From contig NKPV01000010.1 in the NCBI GenBank assembly GCA_002254605.1, forward strand, positions 1 through 33,491: a stretch of 33,491 bases of DNA. The letters run 5' to 3'. This DNA is from Armatimonadetes bacterium JP3_11 (GTDB lineage: Bacteria; Armatimonadota; Fimbriimonadia; Fimbriimonadales; GBS-DC). The translations under genes were made by a program, and so were the position numbers. Position 1 is the first letter of the stretch; each line of letters starts with the position of its first letter. The notes beneath the pieces are model-generated. The model was given only the letters and a program-made list of their open reading frames with translations. It was not told the DNA's origin and ran no database searches. This document shows, in pieces, positions 27,249-33,491 of this stretch.

Positions 27249-28163
27249 CTAAAGCGCCTCGGGACGCGCCAATCGCTCGAACTGGATTGCAATATCCGCA
27301 ACCACAGAGCGTAGGTCAGAAAGCAGGGGCAGCTGCGCCCGTGCAATCGCTAAGTCGTCTAAATCAAGGGGTACCACAATCAGCGCCTCTTGGTTGACAG
27401 GTCCTTGCGCCATTACCTTACCGAAGGGATTCACGATCCAAGACGCGCCGACGAAACCTTTGCCGCCCTCAAAACCAACCAAGCTGGACTGCACCACATA
27501 GATTGTATGCTCGCCAGCAATCTGAGTGAGCATGCGTCGATAGGCTTCTACATTCTCGATCTGCTCAGTTTGGAACCCTCGCGCGGGTGAGGCAGTGGGC
27601 ACATACAGCACCTGTGCGCCCTTCAACGCCACGATGGCGCTGGTAATCGAGTGCCACACATCTTCGCAAATCAGGATTGCCGCCCGCCCGAATCGTGTGG
27701 GGAAGACCTCCAGCCGACGCCCACGCGCCACGAACCGCTCCTCCTCAAACACGCCATAGGTGGGTAAAAAGAATTTCTGGTGTACATGTACCAGGCGTGT
27801 ATGTTCAGGTTTTGGCTCTAAAGTTGCATAGAGCGCCGAGTTGAAGTAGTCCCCGTCCAGGTACTCGTAGAAGCCGACACAGATGTCAAGCGGGCGTTCG
27901 GGATGCAAATCGGCGTAGAGGTAGGCAAGGTCGCTCAACAGTTGCGAAGCGGGCATCGCCAGCTCGCGCACGCCGCCCTCGACAAAGTACCCCGTGGTGG
28001 CTGTCTCTGGCAGTACTAACACATCCACGCCTTCTTGGAGTGACTGGCGCATCAGCTGCCCAATCCGCTCCAGATTGCGCAGATACTGCCCTTTCTCGGG
28101 CTTGAACTGCCCGACGCCTATCCGAAACTGGCGTTGTATACCCTCGATATGGTGTATCGGCAT
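27249..28163 (-). CDS. Nitrilase-superfamily glutaminase, probable NAD synthetase subunit
   Basis: Nitrilase-fold amidases use a Glu-Lys-Cys triad, seen here as Glu53 (LVLPETATTGY), Lys130 (VHQKFFLPTYGVFEE) and Cys166 (AILICEDVWH). In glutamine-dependent NAD synthetases this domain releases ammonia for the synthetase domain. Its gene lies 36 bases downstream of a separate synthetase gene with no such domain, so the two probably form one split enzyme. The 304-residue length suits a single domain. The start ATG has no Shine-Dalgarno sequence but a TATACT box seven bases upstream. Another amidase of the superfamily is possible, but the NAD-synthetase-type KFFLPTYGVFEE context and the neighbour favour the split-enzyme reading. 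Confidence 0.83.
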   Translation of the reverse strand: MPIHHIEGIQRQFRIGVGQFKPEKGQYLRNLERIGQLMRQSLQEGVDVLVLPETATTGYFVEGGVRELAMPASQLLSDLAYLYADLHPERPLDICVGFYEYLDGDYFNSALYATLEPKPEHTRLVHVHQKFFLPTYGVFEEERFVARGRRLEVFPTRFGRAAILICEDVWHSITSAIVALKGAQVLYVPTASPARGFQTEQIENVEAYRRMLTQIAGEHTIYVVQSSLVGFEGGKGFVGASWIVNPFGKVMAQGPVNQEALIVVPLDLDDLAIARAQLPLLSDLRSVVADIAIQFERLARPEAL

Positions 28164-28170
28164 CGCTCTG

Positions 28171-28176
28171 AGTATA
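28171..28176 (-). promoter_or_regulatory. Candidate -10 box for a leaderless glutaminase transcript
   Basis: On the minus strand TATACT lies seven bases before the ATG (28163) with no ribosome site between. No convincing -35 is seen. Confidence 0.4.
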
Positions 28177-28199
28177 TCATGCAGTGCGCACTCGTGCTG

Positions 28200-29066
28200 C
28201 TAAAAGTCGACAGGTCTTAGGTAATACTCGCCGATGGCGGTGGTGGAGAGCATCGCCACAGTGGGCAAGTGTCGTTTCCAGTGGGTGCTATCCACCTTAC
28301 TTTTCACGAGGCGCACCTCGGCTTCGGGGAAGCCCATCTCGATCAGTCGCTCGGGCGAGAAGCCCTGCGTTAGATAATGCAGAATGCGGTCGGCGCGCTG
28401 GTACGAGATGCCAAAGTCGCCCTCATCGGTTTGACCGACGATAAGGTCCGCGGAGGCGGGTTTCTCCACAATCACTTCAGGGACGCCGATATAGCGAGCC
28501 AACTGCCACACCTGCGTTTTGAACAGGTCGCCGAGCGGGTTCACTGGCGGCGAGTCGTCGGCGTGCCAAGTGAAGTAGCCGAACAGCCGCTCGCTCTTGT
28601 TGCCCGTGCCGATGGGCAGCGCGTTCAGCTTCGCTGACTGGTCAAACAGGATAATCATGCGCATACGCGCGCAGATGTTCCCAATGCGCGTGGGGGTAGC
28701 GTCCGCTTCATAGTGCTCCAGATAGGCGTCGACCATCGGTGTGATGTCGATGATGCGATGGTGGATGCCCAGATTCTTGACCACCAACATCCCGTGTTCC
28801 AGCGATTCGGGACTGCTGGTTTTGTACGGCATGAGGAAGGCGTACACATTTTCAGCCCCGAACGCACGCGCACATAGGTATGCCACCAGCGACGAGTCGA
28901 CGCCGCCTGACAGCCCCAGCAGCACTTTACTGAAGCCGCGTCGTCGCCCCACCTCGTCGCGCAGAAACTCTATCAGCCACTCGGCGACGAGCGGCGCGTT
29001 GATTTTGAGCGGCTCGTCCGAGTTAGGGTCATAAACCGTTGGTTTGATCACAGGGAAACTTGGCAT
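28200..29066 (-). CDS. nadE: NAD(+) synthetase, ammonia-ligase subunit
   Basis: It forms NAD from nicotinic acid adenine dinucleotide, ATP and ammonia. The 288-residue protein holds only the synthetase domain. The ATP-pyrophosphatase loop LSGGVDSS is at about 52-59, followed by the expected MPYKTSSPESLEHG, GTGNKSERLFGYFTWHAD, NPLGDLFKTQV and QTDEGDFGISYQ segments. The glutaminase activity is probably supplied by the nitrilase gene just downstream. The start lies four bases after the thiO stop, and its ribosome site GAGGT overlaps the end of thiO, so translation is coupled to that gene. Confidence 0.93.
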   Translation of the reverse strand: MPSFPVIKPTVYDPNSDEPLKINAPLVAEWLIEFLRDEVGRRRGFSKVLLGLSGGVDSSLVAYLCARAFGAENVYAFLMPYKTSSPESLEHGMLVVKNLGIHHRIIDITPMVDAYLEHYEADATPTRIGNICARMRMIILFDQSAKLNALPIGTGNKSERLFGYFTWHADDSPPVNPLGDLFKTQVWQLARYIGVPEVIVEKPASADLIVGQTDEGDFGISYQRADRILHYLTQGFSPERLIEMGFPEAEVRLVKSKVDSTHWKRHLPTVAMLSTTAIGEYYLRPVDF

Positions 29067-29070
29067 CGTT

Positions 29071-30174
29071 TTACCTCACAAAGCGATTGGGATCAAATGG
29101 CGCGATGGGTAGTTCCGTTGCGCCGTTTAGAATTAGGTCCGCAACGGCGTGCGCCGTAGCAGGCGCGAGTAGAATGCCGTGATAAGCGTGTCCCGCAGCG
29201 AGATAGAGCCGCTCGAAACCCTGGATCGTGCCGATATAGGGACTGTGGTCAGGCGTGTCGGGACGCAGCCCGACGGTGTGTCCCAATACAGTCGCGTGAA
29301 GCATGGCAGGGGCAATACGACTCAGGGCTTGGAGCAGATGGGCGTAGCCCTCAGCGGTGGCATACATATTGTAGCCCGCCTGCTCGCGTGTTGCGCCGAT
29401 TAGTGCAGTGCCGTCGGCGCGAGGCACAAGGTAGCCCACGGGAGCAGAGAGAATGCGCCTGACAGGCACAGGCAAATCGCCCAGTTTCAAAATCACGCCG
29501 CGCACAGGCTCCACAGGCACATGAATCTCCAATGGCAGGAGCAAGGCGGTTGTCCATGCGCCTGTAGCAACTACAATCGCATCGCCTTCCATCGCACTGT
29601 GCGCGGTGCGCACGCCGTAGACGCGTCCCGAACGGTGCAGCAGGCTCAACACTGGGTAGCCCGTGTCGAACTTTATGCCGTTAAGTTGTACGGCTCGGTG
29701 CAACGCACGCATGAGACGCTCTGTATGAACCCACCCTTCGCTGGGCAGGTGGAGCGCGAGTTCGATGGCGTCGTTGAGCGCAGGCTCTATTTGGCGTGCG
29801 GTAGGGGCGTCGAGCAGCTCGGCGGCGGTATCGTAACGGCGGATCCATTCAAGGTTCGCGCGTAGCTGCTCGGCATCGGCAGGCGTTAGGGCAACACGCA
29901 GGCAACCTGTATCACGCCACTCGGGGTCGATGCCCGTCGCTTCATAGAGTGTGCGCGTCCACTCTGGGTACATTTGGCGACTGCGCCAGTACATCGGCAG
30001 GGCGGGAGTCTCGTTCGGCGTGAGGCTAAAGGGGTTTACCATCCCTGCAGAGGCGGCGGAGGTGTGCCCTCCTTCGGCATAGCCCTCCATCAACACGACT
30101 TCGGCGCCACGCCGACGCAACTCTAAGGCGACCGCGCATCCAATCACCCCTGCTCCGACGACAATCACGCGCAT
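29071..30174 (-). CDS. thiO: FAD-dependent glycine oxidase ThiO
   Basis: It oxidises glycine to the imine used to build the thiazole ring of thiamine. The 367-residue D-amino-acid-oxidase fold starts MRVIVVGAGVIGCAVALEL (dinucleotide loop at 7-12) with an acidic residue closing the second strand (VVLMEG). It has SAGMVNPF, VATGAWT, PVRGVILKLG, a GLRPDTPDHSPYIG substrate-side motif, and LYLAAGHAYHGILLAP near the end. thiS directly upstream (one base between) fixes the pathway and separates it from other DAO-family enzymes. No thiG is in the window. Confidence 0.91.
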   Translation of the reverse strand: MRVIVVGAGVIGCAVALELRRRGAEVVLMEGYAEGGHTSAASAGMVNPFSLTPNETPALPMYWRSRQMYPEWTRTLYEATGIDPEWRDTGCLRVALTPADAEQLRANLEWIRRYDTAAELLDAPTARQIEPALNDAIELALHLPSEGWVHTERLMRALHRAVQLNGIKFDTGYPVLSLLHRSGRVYGVRTAHSAMEGDAIVVATGAWTTALLLPLEIHVPVEPVRGVILKLGDLPVPVRRILSAPVGYLVPRADGTALIGATREQAGYNMYATAEGYAHLLQALSRIAPAMLHATVLGHTVGLRPDTPDHSPYIGTIQGFERLYLAAGHAYHGILLAPATAHAVADLILNGATELPIAPFDPNRFVR

Positions 30175-30175
30175 C

Positions 30176-30376
30176 TTAGCCCCCTGCGGTCATTTGCACA
30201 ATCTCGAGGTTGTCGCCGTCTCGGAGCGTGATGTCTGCGTAGCGTTCTCGTGGCAGAATCTCGTAGTTGTATTCCACCACCACCGTGCGCGGGTCGATCC
30301 CGCGTTCCTGAAGCAGCTGGATCAGGGTAATCGGTTCAGGTAGATCGCGCTCTTTGCCGTTGATGCGTACCTGCAT
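30176..30376 (-). CDS. thiS: Sulfur carrier protein ThiS
   Basis: ThiS carries sulfur as a C-terminal thiocarboxylate for thiazole formation. The 66-residue protein has the ubiquitin-like start MQVRINGKERDL and ends with the required Gly-Gly (VQMTAGG). It lies one base before thiO. The start has no ribosome site, but a perfect TATAAT lies nine bases upstream. Confidence 0.92.
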   Translation of the reverse strand: MQVRINGKERDLPEPITLIQLLQERGIDPRTVVVEYNYEILPRERYADITLRDGDNLEIVQMTAGG

Positions 30377-30385
30377 AGACAGCAG

Positions 30386-30391
30386 ATTATA
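30386..30391 (-). promoter_or_regulatory. Candidate -10 box of the thiS-thiO-nadE cluster
   Basis: On the minus strand TATAAT lies nine bases before the thiS ATG, so the transcript would be leaderless or have a leader of a few bases. No -35 match was seen. There is no sign of a TPP riboswitch in the short gap. Confidence 0.5.
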
Positions 30392-30632
30392 CCTGATGGG
30401 GCGGCTCTGGCTGGGCGCGTTTCATTAGCTCTTCAAGGTTCCAAACGGGGGTGGGGGGGCGTCCAGTGGCGATGTGCGCTGCGCGCGCCCACTTTTGCAT
30501 CTCAACGAGGATGCGTAGTTTCTCTTCGGGAGGCAGCTGCGCCAACTGCTTGCGCCGCGCTTCCTTAAATTCCAACACACGGCGCACTACTTGGGGTAGT
30601 GGCGCTACATCTGGCTTTTCAGGTGGTTCCAT
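30387..30632 (-). CDS. Small helical protein, partner of the nucleotidyltransferase gene
   Basis: An 81-residue, highly charged protein I do not recognise. A predicted helix covers VRRVLEFKEARRKQLAQL and EEKLRILVEMQKWARAA, followed by a Pro-rich segment with VWNLEELM. It starts inside the end of the nucleotidyltransferase gene (28 bases overlap), so the two are translationally coupled and probably work together. The overlapping pair has the look of a toxin-antitoxin or NTase/partner module, but there is no direct evidence. Its 3' end overlaps the thiS promoter box at 30386-30391. Confidence 0.6.
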   Translation of the reverse strand: MEPPEKPDVAPLPQVVRRVLEFKEARRKQLAQLPPEEKLRILVEMQKWARAAHIATGRPPTPVWNLEELMKRAQPEPPHQV

Positions 30633-31108
30633 CGCTCTAACAGTTCATGTCGCGTGAGGATGTCAACAAGCTTAGCTTCGTCCAAGCTCGCTTGCTGCCA
30701 CAACAGGCGCACACGCTCGCGGTCTTTGTGTCGATTTGTCTGCAGTGCAATCGCCAGTAGGTACTCAGGCGTTAGCACGGGCACAGTCTCGCCGTTGAAA
30801 GGCAACTCTATTGCGTTCTGAACGGCTTCCTCCACCAACGGGTTGTAGGCGACCAGTACTTGCACAGGCGCGTCGCCAACCAGCACCTGCTCACCCGATA
30901 TGCTGTAGCCATGTCGCGTGAAATGTTCATAGATTGGCTGGAGCGAGACCGGCTTGTCGGGCGGCGCATCCAGAATGATAAAGAAATCGAGGTCGTAGGT
31001 GAGCACAGGCTCCGTGTAGAACACCAGTGCGGACGCGCCACCCAACGCAAAAGCGCGAATGACGCCCTGTGCTTGCAGCTCGCGAAATGTTCGGATGACC
31101 GCGTTCAC
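30605..31108 (-). CDS. Nucleotidyltransferase-fold protein (AbiEii/MNT-like)
   Basis: The 167-residue protein has the minimal nucleotidyltransferase pattern: a glycine loop with Ser (ALGGASALVFY, about 21-31) followed by a two-Asp metal motif TYDLDFFI (Asp39 and Asp41), then a short helical C-terminal half with LTPEYLLAIAL. Such proteins include AbiEii-type toxins and stand-alone MNT proteins; the target cannot be told. The GTG start has no real ribosome site but a TACACT box six bases upstream. It overlaps its small downstream partner by 28 bases. It is divergent to the sugar-nucleotide gene at 31288. Confidence 0.72.
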   Translation of the reverse strand: MNAVIRTFRELQAQGVIRAFALGGASALVFYTEPVLTYDLDFFIILDAPPDKPVSLQPIYEHFTRHGYSISGEQVLVGDAPVQVLVAYNPLVEEAVQNAIELPFNGETVPVLTPEYLLAIALQTNRHKDRERVRLLWQQASLDEAKLVDILTRHELLERWNHLKSQM

Positions 31109-31114
31109 GCCTCA

Positions 31115-31120
31115 AGTGTA
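31115..31120 (-). promoter_or_regulatory. Candidate -10 box for a leaderless nucleotidyltransferase transcript
   Basis: On the minus strand, GTGGTACACT places TACACT six bases before the GTG start at 31108. The only purine-rich stretch, GAGG, is too close to the start to act as a ribosome site. Confidence 0.4.
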
Positions 31121-31134
31121 CCACAAAGCGGAAA

Positions 31135-31158
31135 GGGCTGAAGCCATCGCTCCAGCCC
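31135..31158. repeat. Imperfect hairpin related to that at 23948
   Basis: GGGCTGAAG (31135-31143) and CTCCAGCCC (31150-31158) form a 9-bp stem with one mismatch around six bases. The arms match those at 23948-23974 except for one base. It lies between divergent genes, so a simple terminator role is unlikely. Confidence 0.55.
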
Positions 31159-31168
31159 CTACGCATTG

Positions 31169-31203
31169 CCTCATAAGTGTATGGTCACAACCTCCTTATG
31201 AGG
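31169..31203. repeat. Inverted repeat in the divergent intergenic region
   Basis: CCTCATAAG (31169-31177) and CTTATGAGG (31195-31203) are perfect 9-base complements 17 bases apart. Position between divergent promoters suits an operator or an RNA hairpin. The right arm contains CCTCCTT just before it, which on the minus strand reads as a ribosome site without a following gene. Confidence 0.5.
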
Positions 31204-31275
31204 GCAGGCTTTGCTCTCCATCCGTTTCTCTTCTACAGCAACTTTTGTGCCAAATGATTGCCGAGTCGGGCAGGG

Positions 31276-31281
31276 TATCCT
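31276..31281 (+). promoter_or_regulatory. Candidate -10 box for a leaderless rmlB transcript
   Basis: GGGTATCCT places TATCCT six bases before ATG 31288, and no Shine-Dalgarno sequence is present. An ATG also directly follows at 31282. Confidence 0.35.
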
Positions 31282-31287
31282 ATGGCT

Positions 31288-32301
31288 ATGGGCAAATCGG
31301 TATTGGTGACAGGCGGCGCAGGGTTCATCGGCAGTCATTTCACGGAGTACCTCATCCAGCAATATCTCGACTATGAGGTGCGTGTACTGGACGCACTCAC
31401 CTACGCGGGCAGGCGCGAGAATCTCGCCGCCGTCGATACCCATCCGCGCTTTACTTTTATTCACGGCGATGTGCGCGACCGCTCGAGTGTGCAGCAGGCG
31501 ATGCAGGGCGTCCACTATGTGGTTCACTTCGCCGCCGAGACCCATGTCGACCGCTCCATTTTGAGCCCCGACGCCTTCATCACCACCGATGTGTATGGTA
31601 CTTTTATCATGCTGGAGACGGCGCGGCAAGTGGGCGTGGAACGCTTTGTGCATGTCAGCACCGACGAGGTGTACGGCTCTGCGGAGCAGGGCGCGTTTAC
31701 CGAGCAGTCCCCCCTCCAGCCCAGCAGCCCCTATGCCGCCAGCAAAGCGGGAGCCGATTTGCTCGCCCAAGCGTACCACCGCACCTATGGCGTGCCAGTA
31801 CTGATTGTGCGTCCCAGCAACACTTTCGGACCGCGTCAGTACCCCGAAAAGCTCATCCCGTTTTTCACGCTGCGCGCCCTCCATGACGAGCCGTTGCCCC
31901 TCTACGGCGACGGGCAGCAGCGACGCGATTGGCTCTATGTGCATGACCATGTGCGCGCCATCGATGTCGTGCTCCACAAGGGGCAAGTAGGCGAAGCCTA
32001 TAATATCGCCGGCGGCAACGAGCGCACCAATATAGAAGTTTCGCGCCTTATCTTGCACACATTGGGCAAACCCGAAAGCCTGATTCAATTTGTCGAAGAC
32101 CGACCCGGACACGACCGCCGTTATGCCCTGGACGATTCGAAACTCCGTGCATTAGGCTGGCAGCCCCAAGCCGACTTCGAGATCGCCTTACGCCAGACGG
32201 TACTTTGGTACGCACAGCACCGAGAGTGGTGGCAGCCAATATTGCAGGAGCAACTGGAATATCGAGAGTTTGTGGAGCAGTGGTATGCGCAGCGGCAATG
32301 A
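31288..32301 (+). CDS. rmlB: dTDP-glucose 4,6-dehydratase
   Basis: It converts dTDP-glucose to dTDP-4-keto-6-deoxyglucose, the branch point to rhamnose and other deoxysugars of cell-surface glycans. The 337-residue extended SDR protein shows the NAD loop TGGAGFIGSH (8-17), DALTYAGRRENL, the active-site segment STDEVYG (124-130), and YAASK with Tyr149/Lys153. Later come RPSNTFGPRQYPEKLIP and RDWLYVHDH, which are specific for RmlB. The start at 31288 gives MGKSVLVTGG; alternatives at 31282 (ATG) and 31258 (TTG) are possible. No rmlA, rmlC or rmlD is adjacent. It ends eight bases from the convergent murJ. Confidence 0.92.
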   Translation: MGKSVLVTGGAGFIGSHFTEYLIQQYLDYEVRVLDALTYAGRRENLAAVDTHPRFTFIHGDVRDRSSVQQAMQGVHYVVHFAAETHVDRSILSPDAFITTDVYGTFIMLETARQVGVERFVHVSTDEVYGSAEQGAFTEQSPLQPSSPYAASKAGADLLAQAYHRTYGVPVLIVRPSNTFGPRQYPEKLIPFFTLRALHDEPLPLYGDGQQRRDWLYVHDHVRAIDVVLHKGQVGEAYNIAGGNERTNIEVSRLILHTLGKPESLIQFVEDRPGHDRRYALDDSKLRALGWQPQADFEIALRQTVLWYAQHREWWQPILQEQLEYREFVEQWYAQRQ

Positions 32302-32309
32302 GGCAGGGC

Positions 32310-33491
32310 TTATCGCCCCCGCGTGAAAACGCGCCTGAGATAGTCGGTTTCGCGCACCCCCAGCCGCTGGCAGAGCGCGATGTACACTCCCATCGCGACG
32401 GAGGCGGTTAGCGCGCTTACCACCAGCGACTTGAGATTCACCTGAAACGCTGGGAGCAGTGTGTGTAAGCCGGTATGTATTCCGTACGCCGCTACTCCCA
32501 TCAGCAGGGTGGCGCCCCCCGTGCGTAGGAGAAACCCTGTGAGAGGAGGCGAGTCGCTATTCCCCGCGCAAGGAATACGCCGATTGAGGATTTGCAGCAT
32601 CCAGAACATTTGCGCGGTCGCGGCGATGGAGGTCGCCAACGCCAAACCGACATGTCCCGTCCCCAGCCCCCGCATGAGGAAAAGACAAAGCGGTACGAAC
32701 AACAAGGTGACCAGCGAGCCAATCAGCACGGGCGTGAGCGAGTCGCGCAGCGCGAAAAATCCGCGTGCGATCAACGCTTGCCCCGACCACGCAAATAGCC
32801 CCAGCGCAAACGCCCGCAATGCGCTGGCGACCATCTGCGTATCGGTGGGGGTGAACTTGCCGTACTGCAACAGCACACGGCTAATGTCTTCTGCCAACAC
32901 GATGAGCAACACAGTTGCAGGCGCAGTGAGGAACCACACCAGTCGCAAGCCCTGTCGCAGGGTTGTGCGCAACGCACTCCACTCATTTCGGGCTGCCAGC
33001 GCGGTGAGTGCCGGAAAAATCGCCAAAGCGACCCCTTGCCCCACAATGCCCAAAGGCGCCTGCATCTGGCGATTCGCGTTATCCAGTGCAGAAATCGCAC
33101 CAGCAGGCAGCCACGACGCAAACACGCGCAGAATAAGCATATAGATTCCCGGCAACGAAAGCCCGAACATCACGGGCAACATCAAGCGAAACACTTCACG
33201 CGCTCCCTTGTGTCTGAGGTTGAACTCCCAGCGAAACGCGCTGCCCATGCGTCGCATGACAAGCCAAGGCAACAGCACACTGCCAATAAACGCGCCCAGC
33301 AACGCTCCCCACGCCAATCCTGCTACCCCCAGCCAAAGCGCGAACACCAGCCCGCCCACGATGATGCCGATGTTGTAGATATTCGGTCCCAGCGCTGGCG
33401 CCAGAAAATGTTTGCGAGCATAGAGCGTCGCCATCATTAGCCCGCCCAGTAGGAAACAGATCTGTGTCGGCAGCACGATTCGCGTCAGGTA
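32310..33491 (-). CDS. murJ: Lipid II flippase MurJ, C-terminal part, 5' end outside the window
   Basis: MurJ moves lipid II across the inner membrane for peptidoglycan synthesis. About 393 residues are present and the frame is open to the window edge, so roughly the first quarter is missing. Hydrophobic segments alternate along the whole length. Family-typical stretches include PALGPNIYNIGIIVGG, RQMQAPLGIVGQGVALAIFP, LPAGAISALDNANR and ALIARGFFALRDSLTP, together with LLQYGKFTPTDT. The internal GTG at 33476 is not a true start, since family sequence (YLTRI then VLPTQI) continues before it. It ends convergent to rmlB with eight bases between. Confidence 0.92.
   Translation of the reverse strand, partial: YLTRIVLPTQICFLLGGLMMATLYARKHFLAPALGPNIYNIGIIVGGLVFALWLGVAGLAWGALLGAFIGSVLLPWLVMRRMGSAFRWEFNLRHKGAREVFRLMLPVMFGLSLPGIYMLILRVFASWLPAGAISALDNANRQMQAPLGIVGQGVALAIFPALTALAARNEWSALRTTLRQGLRLVWFLTAPATVLLIVLAEDISRVLLQYGKFTPTDTQMVASALRAFALGLFAWSGQALIARGFFALRDSLTPVLIGSLVTLLFVPLCLFLMRGLGTGHVGLALATSIAATAQMFWMLQILNRRIPCAGNSDSPPLTGFLLRTGGATLLMGVAAYGIHTGLHTLLPAFQVNLKSLVVSALTASVAMGVYIALCQRLGVRETDYLRRVFTRGR

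Noticed and set aside
30377-30386. TPP riboswitch upstream of thiS
   Set aside because: The gap from the TATAAT box to the start codon is nine bases, too short for any riboswitch.
31171-32112. Minus-strand open frame of 313 codons opposite rmlB
   Set aside because: It lies wholly opposite a clear rmlB gene, shows no family pattern, and is the usual long antisense frame of GC-rich coding DNA.

Overview
The window (about 33.5 kb, GC-rich) looks like chromosomal DNA of a Gram-negative bacterium, probably thermophilic and probably Armatimonadota (Fimbriimonadia-like). This placement is an inference, resting on three things: secreted proteins with dockerin-like GDLNMDGVVDDGDLL ends, large secreted proteins with a GWNxIGNP module and a FlgD-Ig-like C-terminus, and a pyruvoyl arginine decarboxylase beside a two-gene NAD synthetase. 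No marker here fixes the taxon.

Layout. 1-2740 is accessory: the edge of a probable transposase gene (minus), a CARF-type CRISPR accessory gene (TIGR02710-like) split by an apparent frameshift, and a small secreted dockerin-like protein (minus) with an uncertain N-terminus, followed by about 350 bp of gene-free DNA with nested inverted repeats. 2741-10829 is housekeeping: tRNA-Leu(CAG), tRNA-Met(CAU), CTP synthase, two membrane-bound FHA-domain proteins, GlcNAc-6-P deacetylase, an S1-domain protein and dephospho-CoA kinase.

10921-26635 is the most unusual part: six same-strand genes for exported proteins. Three large ones (1827, about 974 and about 899 aa) have different N-terminal parts: a TolB-like propeller plus carboxypeptidase-regulatory-like repeats, a subtilisin-type protease, and an uncharacterised beta-rich region. 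All three end in the same module of about 420-440 residues, which finishes in a FlgD-Ig-like domain and a terminal PLxxxR. Between and after them lie two CsgG-like proteins, each with a hydrophobic segment after the CsgG-like region, and an LptD-like outer-membrane beta-barrel with an N-terminal Ig-like domain. Together they suggest a cell-surface export or assembly locus; this is inference from architecture and gene order.

26753-33491 holds pyruvoyl-dependent arginine decarboxylase, then a minus-strand cluster (thiS, thiO, NAD synthetase ammonia-ligase subunit, nitrilase-type glutaminase subunit), a minus-strand pair (nucleotidyltransferase-like protein and a small overlapping partner), a plus-strand dTDP-glucose 4,6-dehydratase, and the 3' part of murJ (minus) running off the end. 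Several genes here lack a Shine-Dalgarno sequence but have a TATACT-like box 6-9 bases before the start codon, which suggests leaderless transcription.
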